Source of the DNA: Candidatus Saccharimonadota bacterium
Lineage (GTDB): Bacteria; Patescibacteriota; Saccharimonadia; Saccharimonadales; Saccharimonadaceae
Assembly: GCA_017524405.1 (NCBI GenBank)
Contig: JAFWSJ010000015.1
Span: 124,001-188,000, forward strand
Direction: 5' to 3'
Length of the DNA stretch: 64,000 bases
The position numbers and the translations under genes are program-made. The first letter of the stretch is position 1; every line of letters starts with the position of its first letter. Positions 35,180-41,611 of the stretch are shown in pieces. The notes under the pieces are model-generated. The model did not search any database, was not told the origin of the DNA, and saw only the letters and a list, made by a program, of their open reading frames with translations.

Positions 35180-36786
35180 ATCACGCGTCCAATTTCATCA
35201 ATCGTCGTGTCGCCGCGTAGTGCTGCGAGCACGCCTTTTTGCTCGAGCGTGAGCATACCCTCTGCGCGGGCTGCTTTTTCAATGTCGTTCGTATTAATGT
35301 CTACCACGTCGCCACGAATGAAGCGCTGGATTGGCTCCGTAACGGACATTTGTTCCATAATCGCAGTGCGGCCCTTGAAGCCGAACGGACTTTCCTCGCT
35401 TGGCTTTTCGCGCCAAAGCGTAATATCGTCAAGATTATAATCGGTCTGAACGCCCTCGAGCACCTTGCGGATATAACGCGCAACGCTTTCGTCTGGGTGG
35501 TAAGCCTCTTTGTTGTCGTCGAGCTTGCGCACCAAGCGCTGAGCGATAAGCAAACGCACGGAGGTCGAGAAAATTGGGTTTACGCCGATAAGATCAATCA
35601 TGCGCGAGAATGCCGCAGCTGTAGAATTTGCGTGGAAGGACGAAAGCACTAAGTGGCCAGTAATCGAAGCCTGAATGGCCGTCTTTGCAGTATCGCCATC
35701 GCGAATCTCACCGACCATCACGACGTCAGGGTCGAGACGAAGCACGCTGCGAAGACCATCCGCGAAGCTGCCGCCCTCGGTGGTGTTAATCGGAATCTGC
35801 GAAATACCAGGAATGCCATATTCAATCGGATCCTCGAGTGTAATAATCTTACGCTCGGTGCTATTCAGGGCATTAAGAATCGAATAGAGTGTCGTAGATT
35901 TACCAGAACCAGTAGGACCGACCATGAGAACGAGCCCGCGTGGGTGTGAAATGACTTCCTCGATTACTTTACGCTCATCTTCGGAAATGCCGAGCAAATC
36001 AAGGTTTAATAAGCTCTCGTCGAAGTTAAAGAGACGAAGCACGGCATCGAGTCCGTACATCGTCGGCACGACCTCGACGCGGATATTTAGCACGTGCGAA
36101 GCGCCATCGCGATGGATATCCATCTGCATATGGCCAGACTGTGGCTTATTGCTGGCGGTCGAAATGTTTGCACGGGAGCTGAGCTCGCCGAAGAAAATAC
36201 GATACTTATCGCGGCTAATTTCGGCTACTGGGTGAAGAATACCGTCAACGCGCATGCGAATACGAATCACGTCGCGCATATTCTCGATGTGAATATCGCT
36301 CGAGCCGAGCTTATCTGCCTGGTCGAGAAGGTAATCAAAAACTCTATCGGTCGAAACCTGATCGAGCGTCTGAGAAACTTGCTGAATCGTTTCGCTATCG
36401 CCTTCGCTTGCGATCTCGATATCGTCATAATGCACCTGCATTGGTGGATCGTGGCGAAGCATAAAGACATGGTAAGCAGAATTTGAAATGAGGAAGAATT
36501 GGGCTCTGAGGCCTCTCGACTCGTAATCGGACATCATGCGCTCAATCACGCTGCGTGGCGTTTGGCTCGTCACCATAAACTGATATGGCCTAGTCTCATC
36601 GCCGCCCTGCAGAGGAATCATGTAATCCCTGTGCATCTGGTCTTTGTCGAGCACGTTCATCGCGAGCGGCAAAGTCTGTTCAAACTCGCGCGTATCAAGA
36701 TAGGCTAAACCAAGAATACGCGCCCGTCGCTCGGTCGCCTCTTCTTCATTCTGCCTACGCTTGGCTTGTACCTCACCCTCATTCAT
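35176..36786 (-). CDS. pilB: GspE/PilB-type secretion ATPase
   Basis: 536 residues. After an N-terminal domain, the core has LGSSDIHIENMRDVIRIRMR, Walker A MVGPTGSGKSTTLY near residue 290, ITLEDPIEYGIPGISQ (Asp box), VVMVGEIRDGDTAKTAI (Walker B) and a His box GHLVLSSFHAN. The usual tetracysteine zinc site is missing. It powers extension of type IV pili made of the pilins in this window, or a type II-like pseudopilus. On the minus strand TATACT ends 6 bases before the ATG, in a 14-base gap shared with the divergent methylase gene. Confidence 0.93.
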   Translation of the reverse strand: MNEGEVQAKRRQNEEEATERRARILGLAYLDTREFEQTLPLAMNVLDKDQMHRDYMIPLQGGDETRPYQFMVTSQTPRSVIERMMSDYESRGLRAQFFLISNSAYHVFMLRHDPPMQVHYDDIEIASEGDSETIQQVSQTLDQVSTDRVFDYLLDQADKLGSSDIHIENMRDVIRIRMRVDGILHPVAEISRDKYRIFFGELSSRANISTASNKPQSGHMQMDIHRDGASHVLNIRVEVVPTMYGLDAVLRLFNFDESLLNLDLLGISEDERKVIEEVISHPRGLVLMVGPTGSGKSTTLYSILNALNSTERKIITLEDPIEYGIPGISQIPINTTEGGSFADGLRSVLRLDPDVVMVGEIRDGDTAKTAIQASITGHLVLSSFHANSTAAAFSRMIDLIGVNPIFSTSVRLLIAQRLVRKLDDNKEAYHPDESVARYIRKVLEGVQTDYNLDDITLWREKPSEESPFGFKGRTAIMEQMSVTEPIQRFIRGDVVDINTNDIEKAARAEGMLTLEQKGVLAALRGDTTIDEIGRVI

Positions 36787-36800
36787 AATATAAGTATATC
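36787..36800. promoter_or_regulatory. 14-base bidirectional leaderless promoter between pilB and a SpoU methylase gene
   Basis: Start codons on opposite strands are only 14 bases apart. The minus strand has TATACT exactly 6 bases before pilB. On the plus strand the hexamer at the same spacing is TATAAG (36789-36794). The two -10 boxes overlap, so polymerase cannot occupy both at once. Confidence 0.5.
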
Positions 36801-37325
36801 ATGAATACGCTAATGGTTATCCTATATAATATCCGTTCCACCTATAATGTTGGTGCAATTTTGCGCAGCTGCGAATGCCTCGGCGTAAAAGACGTCGTTT
36901 TAACGGGCTACACCCCTTATCTCGACAAGGGTCTCCCACACGAGCAGGCCAAGCTGAAGAAGCAAATTCACAAGACAGCCCTCGGCGCGGAGGAGATGCT
37001 GAACACTCGCCGTATTGACGACATTAATGAAGCAATCATGACACTCAAAGCCGACGGTTATCAAATCTTAGCGCTAGAGCAGGGCGAACATTCGCTCAAC
37101 CTTGCCGACTCACCGAAACTCGAAGGCAAGCTCGCGCTCATCCTCGGCGAAGAAGTCCACGGCATTCCGCAGGACATTCTCGCAAAATGCGACCATCTCC
37201 TCGAAATTCCAATGCTCGGCAAAAAAGAATCCTTCAACGTTTCAGTCGCGACCGGCATCGCGCTCTGGGAGCTTACCAAACCTTCCCTGAGTGGAACAAG
37301 AAAACATCTACGTACGCAAAACTAA
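36801..37325 (+). CDS. SpoU/TrmH-family RNA 2'-O-methyltransferase
   Basis: 174 residues, a short SPOUT enzyme. VILYNIRSTYNVGAILRSCE is motif 1, ALILGEEVHGIPQDILAKCD is motif 2 with the SAM knot, and LEIPMLGKKESFNVSVATGIALWEL is motif 3. It methylates a ribose in tRNA or rRNA; the target cannot be told from sequence. Its last 53 bases overlap the convergent membrane gene. Confidence 0.93.
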   Translation: MNTLMVILYNIRSTYNVGAILRSCECLGVKDVVLTGYTPYLDKGLPHEQAKLKKQIHKTALGAEEMLNTRRIDDINEAIMTLKADGYQILALEQGEHSLNLADSPKLEGKLALILGEEVHGIPQDILAKCDHLLEIPMLGKKESFNVSVATGIALWELTKPSLSGTRKHLRTQN

Positions 37326-37731
37326 TCCCGACAATCATCGCAATCCCGCGAACCTGGTCGAGCCAGACGGAAATGTTGTAGGCGAGAGTATCGAACGCGA
37401 AGATAGACGATAGTGGTTCGGAAATCAAAATCACGAGCACGATTGCGAACACAATCGACTCAATAATGCGCAGCGCCCCGAAGAGGCCGCTTTTACCTGA
37501 GCGCATATAGAGCAGAAGGGGGAAGCCGAGCACGAGCGCGCCATAGAGGATATATCCCACGATATGGACCTGTGCGCCTGGTAGCCAATCGGCCAATGCG
37601 CGCGCCGCTTCAAGCCCCCATGCCTGATAAACGGCATAACCAGCAATCATCGCGAGGAATGGCACGCCGACATTATGGCGAACCAAAATGAAGAGTAGAA
37701 GTAGCGCTGCGAGTACGATTGCTAATATCAT
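37273..37731 (-). CDS. CvpA-like four-pass membrane protein
   Basis: 152 residues with about four hydrophobic segments, resembling small CvpA-type membrane proteins, but no diagnostic residues are seen. The start is weakly supported: no -10 at leaderless distance and only GGAGA some 20 bases upstream. The 3' end overlaps the methylase gene by 53 bases, which is long for this window, so part of the C-terminus may be misread, but the transmembrane pattern argues for a real protein. Confidence 0.55.
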   Translation of the reverse strand: MILAIVLAALLLLFILVRHNVGVPFLAMIAGYAVYQAWGLEAARALADWLPGAQVHIVGYILYGALVLGFPLLLYMRSGKSGLFGALRIIESIVFAIVLVILISEPLSSIFAFDTLAYNISVWLDQVRGIAMIVGISFAYVDVFLFHSGKVW

Positions 37732-37791
37732 GTGTTTGTTTTGGCTTCTTTCTCCTTAAATTTAAGCACAAACGGCATAAAAAATCAAGAA

Positions 37792-37816
37792 AAAGCCTCC
37801 GGTCAAGGAGGCTTTT
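37792..37816 (-). terminator. Terminator of the rimB-rimK operon
   Basis: AAAGCCTCC and GGAGGCTTT pair around GGTCAA with T runs on both strands. Confidence 0.8.
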
Positions 37817-37818
37817 TG

Positions 37819-38730
37819 TTAGGCACCTACGCGGTCTTTCTTCTGGCCACGTTTAGCGTTGTGTTCAACATATTCAATGATTTTGCCCGCCACGTTGCGG
37901 CCGGTAATCTTCTCGATACCGAACCCAGGCGAAGCGTTAACCTCGAGTACTAGTGGTCCACGGCTAGAGCGCATAATGTCGACGCCCGCCACATTCAGGC
38001 CCATCGCCTTTGCGGCGGCGATTGCCATTTTTTCTTCCTTAGCAGTGAGTTTAATCGGCGTACCGCTACCGCCCTTGTGGAGGTTCGAGCGGAAATCATC
38101 ATCGAGACTCTGGCGCTGCATCGAAGCCACTACCTGGCTACCGACCACGAACGCACGAATATCTGTACCGGCCGATTCTTTAATAAATTCCTGAAGCAAA
38201 ATATTGGTACCATTATCGTTCGTGAGGTAGAATGCCTGCATCGTAGACTTGGCGGACTTCTTCGTCTCAGCCAAAATCACACCGTTGCCGTGCGTGCCGT
38301 TTGCGAGCTTGATAATCACTGGCATCTCGCCAAGCTGATCGAGCAAATCGTCGATATCGGCCGTGTTGCGGCTAACGACGGTTTTCGGAATATCCACGCC
38401 GTATTTTGCGAGCACCTGCATCGAGCGAAGTTTGTCGCGCGCGCGGGTGATTGCAATCGACTTCGAAAGCACATATTCGCCCTGCATCTCAAGCTGGCGC
38501 ACGATTGCCGTGCCGTACTTGGTCATATTTGCGGAGATACGCGGAATAATTGCGTCATAGGAACCTAGCGGCTTACCCTTGTAGTAGACCTTGTTCTGGT
38601 GCGGCTCAATCGAAATGTAGCAGTTCTTGTACTTGATAACGTCGACTTCGTGACCGCGCGCCTTTGCCTCTTCTACGAGGCGGCAGGTGGAGTAGTTGGC
38701 GTTGCCGTTGGATAAAATCGCGATTTTCAT
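37819..38730 (-). CDS. rimK: RimK-type ATP-grasp ligase
   Basis: 303 residues. Start MKIAILSNGNANYSTCRLVE, ATP-grasp motifs PVIIKLANGTHGNGVIL and FIKESAGTDIRAFVVG, and GLNVAGVDIMRSSRGPLVLE with EVNASPGF at the metal site. RimK adds glutamate to the C-terminus of ribosomal protein bS6; related enzymes build other oligo-glutamate tails. Its start overlaps the stop of the preceding protease-like gene (TAATG), a pair found together in many bacteria. Confidence 0.93.
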   Translation of the reverse strand: MKIAILSNGNANYSTCRLVEEAKARGHEVDVIKYKNCYISIEPHQNKVYYKGKPLGSYDAIIPRISANMTKYGTAIVRQLEMQGEYVLSKSIAITRARDKLRSMQVLAKYGVDIPKTVVSRNTADIDDLLDQLGEMPVIIKLANGTHGNGVILAETKKSAKSTMQAFYLTNDNGTNILLQEFIKESAGTDIRAFVVGSQVVASMQRQSLDDDFRSNLHKGGSGTPIKLTAKEEKMAIAAAKAMGLNVAGVDIMRSSRGPLVLEVNASPGFGIEKITGRNVAGKIIEYVEHNAKRGQKKDRVGA

Positions 38731-39241
38731 TATGCATCCTCTCCGTTTAGGTAATTTTCTTTATAAAACTTGTATGGGTTTTTCTGCATCTTCTCGTTCA
38801 GACCCAAAGGGGTATTTTTCTTTCGTTTGACTAAATATTCAGTTTGACTAACATCTACTATAAATCTGCCACTCAGGGTTTTACGCCCAATCAGTATCGG
38901 GTAATTATGCGTCGCGCGGTCGCTCAGGCCGAAGGTCGTGCGGAGCTTGCGGCCAGCGAGGCTAATGCAAAGCTTTACGCGGTATTTGAGCGCCGTTTCG
39001 CCGAGCGAGCTTTTGGTCATTGCGACGCTAAAATCGCGCGTCGTGTGCTCGATGCCGGTGTAATACTTCGAGCCCTTACCGAAGAGCTTGAAGTGGAGCA
39101 CGTGCTCTGGGTCAACAAAAATGTCGCTTGCCCACACTGCGGAACTATCGGCTCCAGTGTCTACCTTGGCAGGTACATTTCTGATCTCTTTGTCGAAGTC
39201 TACTGCGACTTCGCGCCCGATAACTTTCTTTCTGTTAGCCA
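38730..39241 (-). CDS. RimB-like retropepsin-fold protease
   Basis: 170 residues from ATG 39241, chosen because the family begins with KKVIGREVAVDF and promoter boxes lie just upstream. The active-site motif is VPAKVDTGADSSAVWA (DTGA as in aspartic proteases), with PILIGRKTLSGRFIVDVS following. This family is coded beside rimK and is reported to trim poly-glutamate tails, so the two genes may form a modify-and-trim pair on bS6. Confidence 0.88.
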
Positions 39242-39265
39242 TAATAATCTCGTTTCTAACCGTCT

Positions 39266-39330
39266 TATTATGGCACAAACACCGTAAAAAGTCAATACTG
39301 CTTGTATTTTTCGCTATTTTGTGATATAAT
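39266..39330. promoter_or_regulatory. Back-to-back promoters of rimB-like gene and PH-domain gene
   Basis: Minus strand: TTGACT, 17 bases, CATAAT. Plus strand: TTGTAT (39302-39307), 17 bases, TATAAT (39325-39330). The two -35 boxes are only 7 bases apart. Both spacers begin TTTT and have TTTGTG near the -10. Confidence 0.65.
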
Positions 39331-39361
39331 GTAATTATATTATCTATCAGGGAGTGATGAG

Positions 39362-39958
39362 ATGAAAAAAGAGTTATCCAAGCTTCAGCACGCTAGAAGT
39401 GCTAAAGATTTCCCAGAAATCGACCTCGAGTCGGACGAATATGTCGTGCTCCACATCAAGCGCTCTCGCATTGGTATTGCTTTTATTTGGGTAGTTGTTG
39501 CGATGATGGTTATGGCGCTTAGCCTCGCCCTCATTTTGCTAGCAGGGAACGTCAGCGACAACACCGTTCTCTCTGTTAACGCTGGCGCGATGCATTATCT
39601 TCGCCTCGGCATCCTTGCGCTTTACGCCGTGTTTATCTTTGGCGGCTTCATCGGCCAGAGCATCTATGATGCAAACCAGATCTATGTTACGAACCGCCGT
39701 CTCATTCAGAAATCCCGCAACTCTCTCTTTGCGAACTCGACGAACATCATCGAGCTTCGCCGCATCGAGGACGTTTCGTTCCGCCAGGCCTCTTTGGTCG
39801 ACCACCTCTTCCACCTAGGCGTTCTCCGTATGTCTACCGTCGGCGAGGAAACCACCTACAGCTTGAAATATGTCGATACGCCACGCGACGAAGTGAAGAC
39901 TATCTCCCACCTCGTCTACAAGTGCAAGAAAAACACTGACGATCCATCGAGCAAATAA
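39362..39958 (+). CDS. Membrane protein with bacterial PH-like domain
   Basis: 198 residues: a polar N-terminus, two membrane segments (about 39-62 and 78-103), and a C-terminal bPH_2-type domain (YVTNRRLIQKSRNSLFANST, IELRRIEDVSFRQ, LGVLRMSTVGEETTY). Proteins of this type are common in Saccharibacteria and Firmicutes; their role is mostly unknown. It has a GGGAG site before the ATG and a terminator after it. Confidence 0.85.
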   Translation: MKKELSKLQHARSAKDFPEIDLESDEYVVLHIKRSRIGIAFIWVVVAMMVMALSLALILLAGNVSDNTVLSVNAGAMHYLRLGILALYAVFIFGGFIGQSIYDANQIYVTNRRLIQKSRNSLFANSTNIIELRRIEDVSFRQASLVDHLFHLGVLRMSTVGEETTYSLKYVDTPRDEVKTISHLVYKCKKNTDDPSSK

Positions 39959-39962
39959 AAAA

Positions 39963-39987
39963 GGCCCCGGTCAAACGGGGTCTTTTT
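39963..39987 (+). terminator. Terminator after PH-like gene
   Basis: GGCCCCG pairs with CGGGGTC around GTCAAA, followed by TTTTT; it also faces the convergent pilin gene. Confidence 0.8.
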
Positions 39988-39992
39988 GATGG

Positions 39993-40385
39993 CTAATTGC
40001 GGCTAGATTTGATGTAGCTAGCTTCTTTTTCCATCTCGGCGCGGAGCACGTAAGACTGGCATTTGCCATCAGTGCAGTCGCTTGCCTCATAGGAATAGTT
40101 GCTGCCTTCGTCCCAGAGGTTAATGCCCATTGGGTCAGTGAAGAGGTTCGGGTCAATCCACGGCAAAACGTCTGCCTTCTCGATATGCTCCGGATAAGCC
40201 TCGTTCTGGACGTAGTAGCCTTCCTCGAGCGCGTAGTACATCGCGTTAATCGCGGTCTTGCGCTTCTCGTCGCGGTCCATCGCAGCGAGGTTAACCTTCT
40301 GCAGGAAGAACAGAACCACAAACACGCCCACGAAGATAATCGCGAGCACCAATTCTAAAACAGTAAAAGCTTTCTTCGTTTTCAT
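39993..40385 (-). CDS. Type IV pilin-like protein
   Basis: 130 residues. The N-terminus KTKKAFTVLELVLAIIFVG is a prepilin signal with Ala before Phe instead of Gly and with Glu5, followed by a hydrophobic helix. The short globular domain has two Cys (ASDCTDGKCQS) that could form the D-region disulfide of pilins. Small size suggests a major-pilin-like or core pseudopilin. On the minus strand TAAAAT ends 6 bases before the ATG. Confidence 0.85.
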   Translation of the reverse strand: MKTKKAFTVLELVLAIIFVGVFVVLFFLQKVNLAAMDRDEKRKTAINAMYYALEEGYYVQNEAYPEHIEKADVLPWIDPNLFTDPMGINLWDEGSNYSYEASDCTDGKCQSYVLRAEMEKEASYIKSSRN

Positions 40386-40498
40386 GACTCAATTTTATCA
40401 TAATCCAAAAAGAAGTTAGGACATGTGCCTAACTTCTTTTTCATAATAAGTTCTTTTGACGTCGGGAACTTTTCTTTCTAAGAAAAGTGCCCGTTTCC

Positions 40499-40575
40499 TG
40501 GTAGCACCGACTGGGATCGAACCAGTGACCTTAGGCTTATGAGTCCTACGCTCTAACCAGCTGAGCTACGGTGCC
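40499..40575 (-). tRNA. tRNA with CAT anticodon (elongator Met or lysidine Ile)
   Basis: 77 bases with CCA encoded; anticodon loop CTCATAA. Acceptor GGCACCG faces CGGTGCT with a G1:U72 wobble, which sets it apart from the initiator tRNA. An A31 x G39 mismatch closes the anticodon stem. Whether it is tRNA-Met or the TilS substrate tRNA-Ile2 cannot be decided by eye. TATAAT lies just upstream on the minus strand. Confidence 0.92.
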
Positions 40576-40605
40576 ATGGCGAGTATTATAACACAAAAAA
40601 TACTC

Positions 40606-40694
40606 TGGCGGAAGGAGTGAGATTCGAACTCACGGTGGTTATTCGCCACGCCGGTTTTCAAGACCGGTGCCTTAAACCGCTCGGCCATCCTTCC
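40606..40694 (-). tRNA. tRNA-Ser (TGA)
   Basis: 89 bases with CCA encoded and a long variable arm. Acceptor GGAAGGA pairs with TCCTTCC, anticodon loop CTTGAAA, T loop TTCGAAT. An extended -10 (TATGCTAAAAT) lies upstream on the minus strand. Confidence 0.95.
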
Positions 40695-40718
40695 AACAGA
40701 TTGATTTTAGCATAAAAA

Positions 40719-40743
40719 ATGCCCCCTGTAAAAAGAGGGCATT
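40719..40743 (-). terminator. Terminator of dut
   Basis: On the minus strand AATGCCC and GGGCATT pair, with a T run after. It lies between dut and the tRNA-Ser promoter. Confidence 0.65.
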
Positions 40744-40751
40744 GAAGTTGA

Positions 40752-41336
40752 TTAAACGCCTGTGCTGCCAAAACCGCCAGTCTCGCCTCTTGCTGACAGG
40801 GAAAGCTCATCTGTCTCTTCGATTTCGAAACGATGCCGCTCCTGAATGATACCCTGCGCGACCCGGTCGCCCGGATTGATGGTGTAGGGGAACCTCCCGG
40901 CGTTGTATAGCAGAATGCTTAATTCTCCGCGGTACCCCGGTTCGATTACACCTTCATGTGCGCAGAAGAGTCTGTTATTTTCGAATTTCTTCAGCATCTC
41001 GTCGTGCCTCTTTTGGAGCTCTTCATACACCTTCTGAAGCGAATCGTAGGCCTTAACGAGCTCCTCGAACGTCTTTGCGAGCTCGGGGTGGATCGCGGTA
41101 TCGTCTACGCACATTATGTTCTTTACCCCCTCCAGGCTGCTTCGCCCTCGAAGATCGAGCCAATAGCCCATCGGCAGCTCGTAAGCGATTCCGAAACTGA
41201 TCATTCTGAACTGATGCGGCAAGATTGCAACCGAATAATCCAAGCAAGCGAAGAAATCCATGCCCGCAGCGTCCTCGGTCATATATTCAGGCAGCCGCGC
41301 GTTTGGTCTCAACTTCTTAACTTTCATGACGCCCAC
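40752..41336 (-). CDS. dut: dUTPase with a coiled-coil insertion
   Basis: 194 residues, about 45 more than a usual trimeric dUTPase. Motifs are EDAAGMDFFA (1), LRGRSSLEG (2), VIEPGYRGELSILL (3), PGDRVAQGII (4) and RGETGGFGSTG (5). Between motifs 2 and 3 lies an insert (about residues 82-125) of heptad-like EELVKAYDSLQKVYEELQKR that should form a helical hairpin. GTG 41336 is chosen as start because a perfect AAAGGAGGTGAT ribosome site lies 8 bases upstream; the ATG three codons later is too far. It hydrolyses dUTP to dUMP. Divergent from nrdD across NrdR boxes. Confidence 0.92.
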   Translation of the reverse strand: MGVMKVKKLRPNARLPEYMTEDAAGMDFFACLDYSVAILPHQFRMISFGIAYELPMGYWLDLRGRSSLEGVKNIMCVDDTAIHPELAKTFEELVKAYDSLQKVYEELQKRHDEMLKKFENNRLFCAHEGVIEPGYRGELSILLYNAGRFPYTINPGDRVAQGIIQERHRFEIEETDELSLSARGETGGFGSTGV

Positions 41337-41387
41337 TCACATCACCTCCTTTAAGGTACGAGTCTATGGCCCACTAATACTGCCGCG

Positions 41388-41416
41388 ATTATACCACAAA
41401 GCGCCCGCCTAGTGTT
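41388..41416 (-). promoter_or_regulatory. Likely dut promoter
   Basis: Minus strand TATAAT at 41388-41393, with AACACT in the -35 position 17 bases away; the -35 is weak, as in regulated promoters. An NrdR-type box lies about 20 bases further upstream. Confidence 0.45.
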
Positions 41417-41432
41417 GTAAATATAACCACAA

Positions 41433-41448
41433 ACACTATATATAGCGT
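41433..41448. promoter_or_regulatory. NrdR box 1
   Basis: ACACTATATATAGCGT matches the NrdR consensus (ACACTATATATAGTGT type) at 15 of 16 positions. It lies on the dut side of the dut-nrdD gap. Confidence 0.75.
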
Positions 41449-41507
41449 CTGAAACCAAAAAATCTTCATCTGTAAGCATTGTTTTTTTTACAATTTGTAT
41501 GGACAAT

Positions 41508-41523
41508 CGTCTACATATAGCGT
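41508..41523. promoter_or_regulatory. NrdR box 2
   Basis: CGTCTACATATAGCGT, a weaker NrdR box centred 33 bases from box 3, about three helical turns, the known spacing of tandem NrdR boxes. Confidence 0.6.
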
Positions 41524-41540
41524 TAACATTATGACAACAA

Positions 41541-41556
41541 ACACTATATCTAGTGT
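41541..41556. promoter_or_regulatory. NrdR box 3
   Basis: ACACTATATCTAGTGT, a near-perfect palindromic NrdR box. It covers the probable nrdD -10 (TATATC, with TTAACA 16 bases upstream), so binding would block transcription. Confidence 0.8.
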
Positions 41557-41611
41557 TTAGGAATCAGAAAAAACAGGAATAACAGCAAGAGATTGAACTA
41601 CGGAGGTAAAA

